A stretch of DNA of 64,000 nucleotides from Devosia salina (GTDB lineage: Bacteria > Pseudomonadota > Alphaproteobacteria > Rhizobiales > Devosiaceae): NCBI RefSeq assembly GCF_019504385.1, contig NZ_CP080590.1, forward strand, positions 1,220,001 to 1,284,000, in the 5' to 3' direction. Of the stretch, positions 50,447-59,404 are shown piece by piece. Under the pieces are notes generated by a model. The model searched no databases and was not told the origin of the DNA. It was given only the letters and a program-made list of their open reading frames with translations. A program made the translations under genes and the position numbers. Every line of letters begins with the position of its first letter. Position 1 is the stretch's first letter.

Positions 50447-51232
50447 GTGACTGAACAGTCCGGCAATATTTTTGGCGAGGGACCGGTCGTGCTGCCGATT
50501 GGTGGCCCGCTCTACCTCCAGCTCAAGCGCTGGATAGAAGATGCCATAACGCGTGGGCTTATCAACCCCGGCGATGCCTTGCCCTCCGAGCGGGACCTGG
50601 CGCAACGCGCAGATGTGTCGCGCGTCACCGTTCGCAAGGCTGTGCAGCAGCTGGTGCACGAAGGCGTGCTGGTGCAGCGGCACGGGTCGGGCACGTTCGT
50701 CGCGCCCGAAACCCAGCGGGTCGAGCAATCGCTCTCCCAGCTCACCTCCTTCACCGAAGATATGGCGCGCCGTGGCATGGCGGTGCGGGCCGAATGGCTG
50801 GAGCGTGGCCTCTATCTGCCGTCGCCGGAGGAAACCATCATCCTCGGGCTCGGCGCCGGCCAGCGCGTGGCCCGCATTTCGCGCCTGCGCCTCACCGGCG
50901 ACACACCGCTCGCCATAGAGCGCGCGAGCCTGTCTGCCGACATCCTGCCCGAGCCAACCGCCATCAAGGATTCGCTCTACAAGCATCTCGAAGTGTCGGG
51001 CACCCGTCCGGTGCGCGCTATCCAGCGCATTCGCGCCGCCAATATCGCCGAGGACGATGCCCACCTCCTACAGATTCCCGTCGGGTCCGCAGGACTGCAT
51101 ATCGAGCGCATTTCCTATCTCGGCACCGGCCGCGTCATCGAATTCACCCGCTCCATCTATCGGGGCGACACCTATGACTTTGTTGCCGAGCTGCGGCTTG
51201 GCGATGCCAGCAATGGAGCCCGCAAATCGTGA
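50447..51232 (+). CDS. GntR family (UTRA domain) transcriptional regulator, NagR-like
   Basis: The 261-residue protein has an N-terminal winged helix (about residues 20-88, L-P-S-E-R-D-L-A-Q-R-A-D-V-S-R-V-T-V-R-K-A as recognition region) and a C-terminal UTRA effector domain (about 110-250). It probably senses GlcNAc-6-P or GlcN-6-P, inferred from its operon. AGGAG precedes the GTG start. Its stop overlaps the SIS gene start (GTGA). Confidence 0.92.
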   Translation: MTEQSGNIFGEGPVVLPIGGPLYLQLKRWIEDAITRGLINPGDALPSERDLAQRADVSRVTVRKAVQQLVHEGVLVQRHGSGTFVAPETQRVEQSLSQLTSFTEDMARRGMAVRAEWLERGLYLPSPEETIILGLGAGQRVARISRLRLTGDTPLAIERASLSADILPEPTAIKDSLYKHLEVSGTRPVRAIQRIRAANIAEDDAHLLQIPVGSAGLHIERISYLGTGRVIEFTRSIYRGDTYDFVAELRLGDASNGARKS

Positions 51233-52257
51233 CCGAACAAACTATTATGCGCCAGGAAGTTGATCAGATTCCGCAGGTGGTTGCCGGGTTCCTCAAGGCC
51301 TCGGCCGGTTCGCTCGACGATGCAGCGGCGCGCCTGCGCGCCCTTGACCCAGCCCTGGTGGTGACCGTGGCGCGCGGTTCCTCGGACCATGCCTCGGCCT
51401 ATCTCAAATACGCGATCGAGCTGACCATGGGTGTTCCAGTGGCCTCGGTGGGCCCTTCCATCGCCTCGATCTATGGACGCGACTTAAAGCTCGGCAAGGC
51501 TGCGGCCATCGCCGTTTCGCAGTCGGGGAAGAGCCCGGACATCGTCGGCATGGCGCAGTCTGCCCGCCGCAGCGGGGCCACCACGATCGCCATCACCAAC
51601 ACGCCGGACTCGCCGCTGGCCGGCGCCAGTGACGTGACCATCGATCTTCATGCCGGCCTTGAAAAGAGCGTTGCGGCAACCAAGACATTCGTCACCTCCG
51701 TCGTCGCGGGCCTTGCGCTCCTGGCGCGCTGGAGCGGCGATGCGGACCTCGGTTGCGCCATCGATGCGCTGCCCGATAGCCTGGCCCAGGCTGTGGCCTG
51801 CGACTGGTCCGAGATGATTCCGGCGCTGGACGGACATTCCGCGCTTTATGTGCTGGGCCGTGGTCCGGGCTTTGCCATCGCCAATGAAGCGGCGCTGAAG
51901 TTCAAGGAGACCTGCGGCATCCAGGGCGAATCCTACAGTGCCGCCGAGGTGATGCACGGCCCGGTCTCGATCGTGACCCCCGGATATCCGGTACTGGGCC
52001 TGGCGGCCCGGGATGCGGCCGAGGCTTCGGTCGCCGACATGGCCCACAAGTTGGCCGGGCAGGGCGCGCGCGCCTTCCTCACCAGCGATCGGGCGGGAGC
52101 GGCGACGCGTCTGCCCTTTGCCGCCACGGGCCACCCGATCACCGATCCGCTCGCCCTGATCGTTTCCTTCTACGGCTTCGTGGAGGCGCTGGCGCGCCAT
52201 CGCGGCCTCAACCCCGATGAGCCGCCAATGCTGCGCAAGGTCACGGAGACGGTATGA
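51229..52257 (+). CDS. SIS-domain aminosugar-phosphate deaminase/isomerase (NagB-II-like)
   Basis: The 342 residues contain two SIS domains like the isomerase half of GlmS: A-R-G-S-S-D-H-A, S-Q-S-G-K-S-P-D and later E-A-A-L-K-F-K-E-T-C. No glutaminase domain is present, so it cannot be GlmS. The most likely activity is GlcN-6-P deamination to Fru-6-P and ammonia. It overlaps gntR and nagA by 4 nt each, and takes the NagA product. Confidence 0.88.
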   Translation: MTEQTIMRQEVDQIPQVVAGFLKASAGSLDDAAARLRALDPALVVTVARGSSDHASAYLKYAIELTMGVPVASVGPSIASIYGRDLKLGKAAAIAVSQSGKSPDIVGMAQSARRSGATTIAITNTPDSPLAGASDVTIDLHAGLEKSVAATKTFVTSVVAGLALLARWSGDADLGCAIDALPDSLAQAVACDWSEMIPALDGHSALYVLGRGPGFAIANEAALKFKETCGIQGESYSAAEVMHGPVSIVTPGYPVLGLAARDAAEASVADMAHKLAGQGARAFLTSDRAGAATRLPFAATGHPITDPLALIVSFYGFVEALARHRGLNPDEPPMLRKVTETV

Positions 52258-53420
52258 GCGACCTTCTCGCCTTTTCCGGCGCGCGCATCTTTGATGGCAA
52301 TGACTGGCATGACGATGCGGTTCTGCTCGTAGAGTTCGGTTACGTCTCCGGCATCGTTTCGCGCGATGCCGTGCCGGCCCATGCCGAGCACATCGCGCTG
52401 GACGGGGGCATGCTGGTGCCCGGCTTTGTGGATCTGCAGGTCAATGGCGGCGGCGGCGTGCTGTTCAACAACGCGCCCACGCTCGAATCCATCCGCACCA
52501 TCTGCTCGGCGCACGCCCAGTTCGGAACGACGGCGTTGCTGCCGACCCTGATTACCGACACTGCGGCCATCAACGACCTGGCCATCGCCGCGGGCATTGC
52601 TGCGGACGCCGAGCGCGTGCCTGGCTTCATCGGCCTTCATCTGGAAGGGCCGCATCTGGCGCTGGCCCGCAAGGGTACCCACGATCCTGCCCTGATCCGT
52701 CCGATGGACGACGCCGATCTGGCGCGCCTCACAGCCGCCGCGAAAGCCTTGCCCACCCTGTTGTGTACAGTCGCCGCCGAAACCGTGCCGCCCGACCGGA
52801 TTGCGGCGCTGGCGGCGGCCGGAGCAATTGTCAGCATTGGGCATTCGGACGCCAGCTATGATCAGGCCATAGCCGCCTTCGATGCCGGCGCCAGCATGGC
52901 GACGCACCTGTTCAACGCCATGAGCCAGATGGGCAACCGTGAACCGGGCGTCGTCGGTGCGGTCCTCGCCCGGCCCGAGGTCACCGCCGGGATGATTGCC
53001 GACGGCATTCACGTTCACCCCGCCTCGATGGGCGCGGCGCTGCGCGCCAAGCGCGGTCCCGGCCGTATATTCCTGGTGACCGACGCCATGTCCCAGACCG
53101 GTACCGACCTCACCAGCTTCGAACTCAATGGCCGCACCATCACCCGTGCCCACGGCGCCCTGCGCCTGGCCGACGGCACGCTGGCCGGGGCAGATCTCGA
53201 CATGATCGACGCTGTCAATTTCATGATCGACACCATTGGCCTGGAGCCGGACGAGGCCTTCCGCATGGCCTCCCTCTATCCAGCGCAAGCGATTGGCATG
53301 GCCGAAACCCTGGGTCACCTGGGCCCCGCTGCAGCGGCCAGCTTCGTACATCTCTCGGACGACCGCCGGGTCCGCTCCACCTGGATCGCTGGCGAAAAGG
53401 TGTGGTCGGGGTCGAACTAG
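52254..53420 (+). CDS. nagA: N-acetylglucosamine-6-phosphate deacetylase
   Basis: NagA deacetylates GlcNAc-6-P. The 388-residue amidohydrolase has G-L-H-L-E-G-P-H-L (metal Glu), G-H-S-D-A-S and T-H-L-F-N-A-M-S (metal His), and the catalytic Asp in T-D-A-M. It is coupled to the SIS gene by ATGA. No kinase or sugar transporter lies next to it, so GlcNAc-6-P must come from murQ or from transporters elsewhere. Confidence 0.95.
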   Translation: MSDLLAFSGARIFDGNDWHDDAVLLVEFGYVSGIVSRDAVPAHAEHIALDGGMLVPGFVDLQVNGGGGVLFNNAPTLESIRTICSAHAQFGTTALLPTLITDTAAINDLAIAAGIAADAERVPGFIGLHLEGPHLALARKGTHDPALIRPMDDADLARLTAAAKALPTLLCTVAAETVPPDRIAALAAAGAIVSIGHSDASYDQAIAAFDAGASMATHLFNAMSQMGNREPGVVGAVLARPEVTAGMIADGIHVHPASMGAALRAKRGPGRIFLVTDAMSQTGTDLTSFELNGRTITRAHGALRLADGTLAGADLDMIDAVNFMIDTIGLEPDEAFRMASLYPAQAIGMAETLGHLGPAAAASFVHLSDDRRVRSTWIAGEKVWSGSN

Positions 53421-53985
53421 CCCCGACCGACGCGGCTCTCTGTTGCCCGGCAGCCCCTCGAGTCCCCGGGTGCCGTCAATGCCCGCCCGGCCCACAATGA
53501 CGCATCGACCCCACGCGCACGGCCCCACTTCGACAACCTTGCGGACGTCGCGCGGCTGGCCTGCTGGCACATTTGCCCATGCTGCCCTGGTCACGATTGC
53601 ACCATGGCGCCGCCGCGATTTGGGCAGGAGCCGCATCGTACACGGAATCGACGCCAAACCCGCGCCTGCAGCGCCCGATTGGTCGGCAAAGCCCCGGAAT
53701 ACCGCGGATTTTAACGAAATCTTCACGCCGCTTAACAGTCCGTTTCCAACTGTGTGCTGAATCTGCAACAACCCGTGTGCAACCACATTGTGTCAGCCCC
53801 AAAACCCGCTTGCCGCGATTGCGTCAGCTTTTTGCATGCGTAGAGTGGGTCTTGCGAATCCATGCATGGGATCGTTTGTCGGTCGCAACGCGACGGCAAC
53901 ACACAGCACCACGAATTGTGTGGTCGCGTTTCGACAAACCGCTGGGTAACCGGCACAAAGAATGACTGACTTTGGAGGTCAATTA
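53421..53985. other. Long intergenic region upstream of the porin gene (565 nt)
   Basis: I see no convincing gene; open frames here have no start signal or family features. The second half is less GC-rich. A promoter-like pair TTGCGT (53819-53824), 16 nt, TAGAGT (53841-53846) would give a leader of about 130 nt before the porin. Confidence 0.55.
53819..53846 (+). promoter_or_regulatory. Candidate porin promoter
   Basis: TTGCGT-N16-TAGAGT. It is the best match I find in the long upstream region. Confidence 0.35.
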
Positions 53986-55305
53986 ATGAAACTCAAGAGC
54001 CTTATCCTCGGTTCTGTTGCTGCCGCTGGTCTCTCGACCGCTGGCTTCGCTGCTGATCTGGGCGTTCTCACCTCGCTCGACGTTTGCGACTCGCTGGGCA
54101 TCTCCGGCCTGACCATCTCGTCCTCGGACAACTGCCTGCAGATCACCGGCGGCGTCTCCTACGAATTCAACTGGGGCGACTACCGCGGTTCGTTCCCGGT
54201 CGCCGGCATCCTCGGTGGTGCGAGCGTTCGTGACACCATGGACAACGACGGCGTTTCGCCGTCCGAACTGGACTGGCGCTCGAAGTTCGAAGCCTGGCTG
54301 AAGTTCGTTGGCACTGCTTCTTCCGACTTCGGTCCGGCTTCTGTTACCCTGAAGCTGAAGCAGGTTGATATTGGCCGCGTTCGCAACGAAGCCAACGATC
54401 CCGATGGCGACAATGCCGCTCTGACTTTCGACGAAGCCTATGTTTCGGTCGGCGACACCACCACCATCATGGCTGGTAAGAAGGGCTCGATTGCCAACTT
54501 CGGCGACGACGAGCCGTTCAACTTCCTCGGCCTGTTCGGTTCGGACTGGGCTGACAAGGGCGTCAAGTGGGACATCCTCGACGGCAACCTCGACACCGGT
54601 GGTCACGTGATCCAGGTCGTCTCGGCTGTTGCTGACGGCGTCACCATCAAGGCCGGCCTCGAAAACCTGAACGACGTTGCTCCGGTTACCTCCGCTGGTA
54701 CCGCCATCGGCGTTCTCGAATATGCTGGCCAGGGCATCACCGCTCATGTCACCGGCCTTGCTGGTGGTATCCTCGACGGCACCGTCGACTCGTGGGCAAT
54801 GCACGCTGGCATCACCGGCACCTTCGATGCCTTCAAGGTCCGCGGCGCGTTCGCTGTCCAGAACACGACCGCTGCCACCGCTTGGCACGGCCTGGTTTCG
54901 GTTGAAGGCACCTTCGACATGTTCAAGATCGCCCTGTCGGGTGAAGCTCTGAACAACTCGGCTGTCGGCGCCAACACCGACTTCGGCTTCGGCGGCTCCA
55001 TCGGCGCCACCGTCACCGAAGGCGTGTCGATCAACCTCGGCGGCAAGTACTTCGACTCGAACAACGCTGGCGGCCAGGACGGCTACCAGATCGCTGCTCA
55101 GCTCGTTGCTGCCGTCTCCGAGACCGTCAAGGTCACCGGCGAAGTCGGTGTCTTCGGCAACGTGACTGCTTCGACCACCGACTTCTACGGTGCTGCCGAA
55201 CTCGCTTGGGCTCCGGGCGGTGGTTTCACCTCCTCGATCAAGGGCGAAGCTCACCAGAACGGTGCCTACAAGGTCACCTTCAAGGCTGCCAAGGAATTCA
55301 AGTAA
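53986..55305 (+). CDS. Outer-membrane porin (rhizobial Porin_2 type)
   Basis: The 439-residue protein has a signal peptide (about 1-22: M-K-L-K-S-L-I-L-G-S ... F-A-A). The start of the mature part has paired cysteines (D-V-C-D-S-L-G, D-N-C-L-Q-I-T-G-G-V). Alternating beta-strand segments follow to a C-terminal F-K. Its first 22 codons and codon choice (many gct/ggt/gac) suggest very high expression. A very strong GGAGG lies 8 nt before the ATG. It forms a trimeric general diffusion channel by family; specificity is unknown. A strong terminator follows. Confidence 0.93.
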   Translation: MKLKSLILGSVAAAGLSTAGFAADLGVLTSLDVCDSLGISGLTISSSDNCLQITGGVSYEFNWGDYRGSFPVAGILGGASVRDTMDNDGVSPSELDWRSKFEAWLKFVGTASSDFGPASVTLKLKQVDIGRVRNEANDPDGDNAALTFDEAYVSVGDTTTIMAGKKGSIANFGDDEPFNFLGLFGSDWADKGVKWDILDGNLDTGGHVIQVVSAVADGVTIKAGLENLNDVAPVTSAGTAIGVLEYAGQGITAHVTGLAGGILDGTVDSWAMHAGITGTFDAFKVRGAFAVQNTTAATAWHGLVSVEGTFDMFKIALSGEALNNSAVGANTDFGFGGSIGATVTEGVSINLGGKYFDSNNAGGQDGYQIAAQLVAAVSETVKVTGEVGVFGNVTASTTDFYGAAELAWAPGGGFTSSIKGEAHQNGAYKVTFKAAKEFK

Positions 55306-55328
55306 TCCTTGGATTACGACTGAATTCG

Positions 55329-55362
55329 GAAAGGCCCGGCTCTGCCGGGCCTTTCTTTTTTT
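55329..55362 (+). terminator. Intrinsic terminator after the porin gene
   Basis: GAAAGGCCCGG (55329-55339) and CCGGGCCTTTC (55344-55354), then a T-rich run (CTTTTTTT region to 55362). Confidence 0.9.
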
Positions 55363-55528
55363 CTGTCTTCGGCTGACCCCTGGCAGAACCTCCGCCGCAT
55401 TGGTCGACGCCCTTTCTGCAATTTGTTTCCGCGTGTCGATCCGCAGACCCGCCGGCGCCCTTTTTCCTTTGTCCTTGTTCGTAAATCATCTACCCTTGCC
55501 CAAGTAGCGGCTTTCCAATGGATTCGGG

Positions 55529-58500
55529 ATGATCAGGGACCTCCTCAAGTGGGTGGCGCCAGGCCTTGTGACTGTTCTCGGCGGCACTGTGGCCGCCTTG
55601 GCCATGGCAAGTCCGGCGATGTTGGATACCCTTGCTCAGGAGGGCAGGGCCACTCTTGAGGCGTCGGGCCAGGAATGGGCGCATATCGCACTGGCGGGCC
55701 GTCGGGTCACGCTTTCCGGAACCACCGCTTCGGAGACAGAACGTGATCAGGCCATCGCCAGCCTGACGGCATTGTCCGGCATTGCCTCGGTCGACGAGAC
55801 GGTCACCATTGCCCCGCTCGCAACGCCATACAGAATTAACGTGTCTGTTGAGGGCGATGCCATAAGTCTCTTTGGGAGCGTGCCAAATGAGACAATGCGC
55901 CAGGAGTTGGGATCCATACCTGGCCTGGCAGAAGTGGATCTGCAGATCCGCTCCGGCCAACCCGACGAGACCCTCTGGCGCGCTGGCGTCAATTTTGCGC
56001 TGGCGCAGGCCGAACTGATCGACAGCGGATTGTTCGAGCTGTCCGGGCTGACGCTCAACGCCGCAGGCCGGGCCCGGTCGGAAAAAGCTCTGGGCGCCGT
56101 GCAGATGGCTCTGGCCGATCTCCCTCCAGGTATTTCTGAGGGAAATATCGTCGTCGAGCCTGTCCGCATCGCGCCTTATACCTGGCGCGCCGAGTTCGAC
56201 GGCAACCGCATCGCCATTTCCGGCCACGTGCCGGAAGAGCGCGTGGCTGATCGTCTGCGCCTAGCTGATGTCGCCGGCGTGCCCATCGCCACAGGCCTTT
56301 CGCTCGCTTCCGGCGCGCCCGAGGGGTTTGCAGAGCGCACTAAGTTGCTTGTCGAGCAGCTGGCCCGCCTCGAGCAGGGCGAGGCCCGCATCATCGATGG
56401 TGTCAGTCACCTCGAAGGCGTGCCGCCCAGCATCGAGGTTGCTCAGGCCGTGACCGAGGCGCTGTCGGGGACCGATTCCATCGTCGATCTCGCACCACCG
56501 CGCATCACCGAATACTGGCTCAGCATAAACCGGCAACCCGGCGGGGCGCTGGTTTTCGATGGTTACGTCCCGGACGACGCCACGCGTGAGAACTTTGCGG
56601 CCCTTGCGGGGGCAGATGTGAGCTTCCTTAAATATGGCGCGGGCGCCCCCGAGGGTTACCGTCGCGCGGTCGATTTTGGCCTCGAACTGCTCGGCCACAT
56701 GTCCGAGGGGCGGTTCTCCCTGCGGTCCGAGACAATCTCGATCTCGGGCACCGCACAGTCACCGACCGACTACCGTGCCATGGAGAATTTGCTGCAGTCC
56801 GCGGTTCCGCAGGGCCTCGTCCTTGGCGAAATGGCGGTTCAGGCGCCGCGCGCTGCCAATTATGTGTTTTCCGCCCGGCGCGACGCCGGCGGCAGTATCG
56901 TGCTGGAAGGCATGGTGCCAAGTCCGGCTGTGGAGGCCGATCTATTGGCACAGGCCGGTTCTGCGGCGACGTCCAAGCTCAGCTTTGCCTCGGGCGAGAG
57001 CCCAAACTTCGTCAGTTCGGCTGGGCAGGCAATGGCCTTCCTGCCCTGGTTAAGGCAGGGTAGCGTGCGCTTCGATGGCACTGGCTGGTCCGTTGAGGGC
57101 GAGCCTGCCTCCGCGATCGACAAGGGCTCCATCCAGACCGAGTTTGCGGTGCTGGGCCTGGCCCAGGCGGGTTGGACCCTGGCGCTGTCCGAGCCTCCGG
57201 CTTTGCCGTCTGTTGCGGATCCCTTCGTCTGGTCCGGCGAGCGTCTCCCCGATGGCAGCTTCCTGTTTGCCGGCAACGTCCCCGCGGCGGCTCTGCAATC
57301 CTGGCTCAAGATCCATGTGGGTACCCGCGTGACCGACACCACGCGCATCGCCAAGGGCGCGCCGGAAGATTTTCCAGCCAAGGCCCGGGCCGCCGTCGAC
57401 GCCCTTCTGGGTCTGGAACAGGGCCGGGCGGCGTTCGACGGCAAGGGCTGGACCCTGTCCGGTACCGCAGCCGATAGCGTGGCCCGCGACGCGGTCCTCG
57501 CCCTCGCGGCTGCAGCGGACCTGTCTGCCAACGCCGGTATTTCGATTCCCGACCCTGCACCCGTCGAGCCGTATTTCTGGGCCGCCACCAAGGCGGCCGA
57601 TGGTTCTGTCGTGCTCGATGGCGCTGTTCCAGCCGAGTCGCTACAACGCTTCCTCGCGGTTCGCGCTGGTGCGGCGGTGGTGGACCAGACAGTGGTTCGT
57701 CCCGACGCCCCGGACGGTTTTGCCGCCGATGTGCTGCAGGCCATGGACATGCTGACGCTCCTTGCCGAGGGACAGGTGGCTTATGATGGCGAGCGCTGGA
57801 CCGCCAGCGGCACGCTGCTGGACGCCGATGCGGAGGCGCAGGCTCAGGGCATGCTCGGCACGTCGGCCCCGCGCTGGACGCTGGCACTTGCCTTGCCTCA
57901 GCCCACCGAGCCGGACGATCAAGCGGTCGCTCAAGCGCAGGAACCCGGGCCGACCGAGCCGCCACCGGCGGATGCCGTTGCCCCTCAGGAGCCGGAGGAG
58001 CCCTATCGCTTCAGTGCCACACGCGCAGCCGATGGCACCGTGACTTTGGCCGGCAGCGTGCCCGCCGTAGCGACGGCGCGCTATCTTGCCATGCTGGCTG
58101 GCACCGAATCGGACGCACTGACCATTGCCGCCGGCGGCCCTGGGGATTTCGTGCCCAATGCCCAGGCGGGCCTGCGGGCGCTCCTGCAATTGCAGCAGGG
58201 CCGGCTGGATTTCGCGGGCGGCGCCTGGCACCTCGACGGAAAAGCGGCCAGCCGGCAGGAGCAGGCCGCCATCGAGGCGCAGATCGCCGCCCTCGGCGCC
58301 GGCTGGACCTCTGCCATTTCGGCGCCGTCCGGACTTGACCAGTGCCGGACCCGCGTCGCGGAACTCTCCGAGCACAATGCCATCCTGTTCCAGTCCGGCG
58401 CAGCGATTATCGCGGCCGGGGCGAATGCGGAGCTCGATGCCTTTGCTGAGGCCCTGAACCAGTGCCCTGACGCCGTTGTGGAGGTGGAGGGGCATACCGA

Positions 58501-58714
58501 CAGCGACGGCGACGACCAGCGCAACCTCGCCTTGTCGGTGGCGCGCGCCGAGTCCGTGGTCAACGCGCTGATCGAGCGAGGCGTATCCGCGTCGCGTCTC
58601 TATGCCATCGGCTATGGAGAAATGCGGCCGGTTGCCGACAACGACACGGCCGACGGCAAGCGCCGCAATCGCCGCATCGTGGTGACGGTGCGCGACGCCG
58701 ACGGGCAGGATTGA
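55529..58714 (+). CDS. Large OmpA-family protein with seven BON-like internal repeats
   Basis: The 1061-residue protein has an N-terminal hydrophobic anchor (about 8-30) and a first BON-like unit (about 50-95). About seven repeats start near residues 100, 215, 327, 443, 563, 677 and 824. Each opens with (P/E/N)-Y-x-(F/W)-x-A-x-x-x-x-(D/G)-G and contains L-x-G-x-V-P, then a G-A-P-(E/D)-(G/D)-F-like loop and an L-x-G block. An acidic Pro/Glu linker precedes repeat 7. The C-terminal OmpA domain (about 945-1061) has V-E-G-H-T-D-S and the late R-R-N-R-R-I peptidoglycan-binding motif. It probably spans the periplasm between membrane and cell wall. Confidence 0.9.
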   Translation: MIRDLLKWVAPGLVTVLGGTVAALAMASPAMLDTLAQEGRATLEASGQEWAHIALAGRRVTLSGTTASETERDQAIASLTALSGIASVDETVTIAPLATPYRINVSVEGDAISLFGSVPNETMRQELGSIPGLAEVDLQIRSGQPDETLWRAGVNFALAQAELIDSGLFELSGLTLNAAGRARSEKALGAVQMALADLPPGISEGNIVVEPVRIAPYTWRAEFDGNRIAISGHVPEERVADRLRLADVAGVPIATGLSLASGAPEGFAERTKLLVEQLARLEQGEARIIDGVSHLEGVPPSIEVAQAVTEALSGTDSIVDLAPPRITEYWLSINRQPGGALVFDGYVPDDATRENFAALAGADVSFLKYGAGAPEGYRRAVDFGLELLGHMSEGRFSLRSETISISGTAQSPTDYRAMENLLQSAVPQGLVLGEMAVQAPRAANYVFSARRDAGGSIVLEGMVPSPAVEADLLAQAGSAATSKLSFASGESPNFVSSAGQAMAFLPWLRQGSVRFDGTGWSVEGEPASAIDKGSIQTEFAVLGLAQAGWTLALSEPPALPSVADPFVWSGERLPDGSFLFAGNVPAAALQSWLKIHVGTRVTDTTRIAKGAPEDFPAKARAAVDALLGLEQGRAAFDGKGWTLSGTAADSVARDAVLALAAAADLSANAGISIPDPAPVEPYFWAATKAADGSVVLDGAVPAESLQRFLAVRAGAAVVDQTVVRPDAPDGFAADVLQAMDMLTLLAEGQVAYDGERWTASGTLLDADAEAQAQGMLGTSAPRWTLALALPQPTEPDDQAVAQAQEPGPTEPPPADAVAPQEPEEPYRFSATRAADGTVTLAGSVPAVATARYLAMLAGTESDALTIAAGGPGDFVPNAQAGLRALLQLQQGRLDFAGGAWHLDGKAASRQEQAAIEAQIAALGAGWTSAISAPSGLDQCRTRVAELSEHNAILFQSGAAIIAAGANAELDAFAEALNQCPDAVVEVEGHTDSDGDDQRNLALSVARAESVVNALIERGVSASRLYAIGYGEMRPVADNDTADGKRRNRRIVVTVRDADGQD

Positions 58715-58725
58715 CGGGAACGGTC

Positions 58726-58857
58726 ATGGCATCGCTCCTCGGCTCGGTTCTCTTCCTCGTGGGGGTCTATTGGCCCTTCATGGCCGGCGCCGCGCTCGTC
58801 GGCGTCGTGACCGGATGGCTCAGCCTCAGCCGGGCGCCGGATGAGGGCCGATCGTGA
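58726..58857 (+). CDS. Small membrane protein, 43 residues
   Basis: ATG 58726 lies 11 nt after the OmpA stop with GGGAACGG upstream. The product has one or two hydrophobic stretches (S-V-L-F-L-V-G-V-Y-W-P-F-M-A-G-A-A-L-V-G-V as a core) and a charged C-terminus A-P-D-E-G-R-S. The TGA overlaps the GTG start of the next gene (GTGA), so translation of the two is coupled. No family is recognised. Confidence 0.7.
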   Translation: MASLLGSVLFLVGVYWPFMAGAALVGVVTGWLSLSRAPDEGRS

Positions 58858-59384
58858 TCACGGCCGAACATGTCGTCGAAGTGGCGCTGCTCGTGCTGGT
58901 GGCCTATCTGACCGGCTGTGTGCTGGGCTACTGCGCCCATATTGCCGCGCGCGCCTTCGCCAATCGCCCTCGTTTCGAGACCCGGCTGCAGGCACAGGTC
59001 CTGGCGGCTGCGCAGATGAACCGGCCCGAAACGCTCGCCCCTGCGGCTGCGCCCCGGTCGGCCGCGCGCCGCCTCGCCGGGGCAGTGGATCGAGACGACG
59101 CGCCATCCGTGCCGCAACAGTCCGTGCCGACCCAGCAGCGCCCGCCGGACCTGCCCTCACCGCGCGGTGGAAAACCCGATGATCTCAAGAAAATCAAAGG
59201 CATAGGTGCAAAGACGGAATCATCGCTCAATGATTTGGGTGTCTATCACCTCGATCAGGTCGCGGCCTGGCAACCGGCGCATATCGACTGGTTGGAAGGA
59301 CGCATCGCCGTAAGGGGGCGCATCAGGCGCGAACAATGGGTGGAGCAAGCCATCCTGCTGGCAACGGCAACCGCGCCCACCTGA
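58854..59384 (+). CDS. Membrane-anchored protein with C-terminal helix-hairpin-helix (COG3743-like)
   Basis: The 176 residues have one N-terminal transmembrane helix (about 7-28), a Pro/Arg/Ala-rich middle and a C-terminal HhH-like domain. That domain reads D-D-L-K-K-I-K-G-I-G-A-K-T-E-S-S-L-N (about 108-125), followed by G-V-Y-H-L-D-Q-V-A-A-W and I-D-W-L-E. This resembles 'predicted 5' nuclease' HhH proteins, but no nuclease catalytic domain is visible. A DNA or protein-binding membrane tether is possible. It is coupled to the 43-residue gene upstream, and so to the OmpA gene. Confidence 0.8.
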   Translation: MITAEHVVEVALLVLVAYLTGCVLGYCAHIAARAFANRPRFETRLQAQVLAAAQMNRPETLAPAAAPRSAARRLAGAVDRDDAPSVPQQSVPTQQRPPDLPSPRGGKPDDLKKIKGIGAKTESSLNDLGVYHLDQVAAWQPAHIDWLEGRIAVRGRIRREQWVEQAILLATATAPT

Positions 59385-59404
59385 GTGGCGCTGCCGGGCC
59401 GACC

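Noticed and set aside
53573..53965. 130-residue frame in the porin upstream region
   Set aside because: It has no SD, no family features and a composition like random GC-rich DNA. The region is better read as regulatory.
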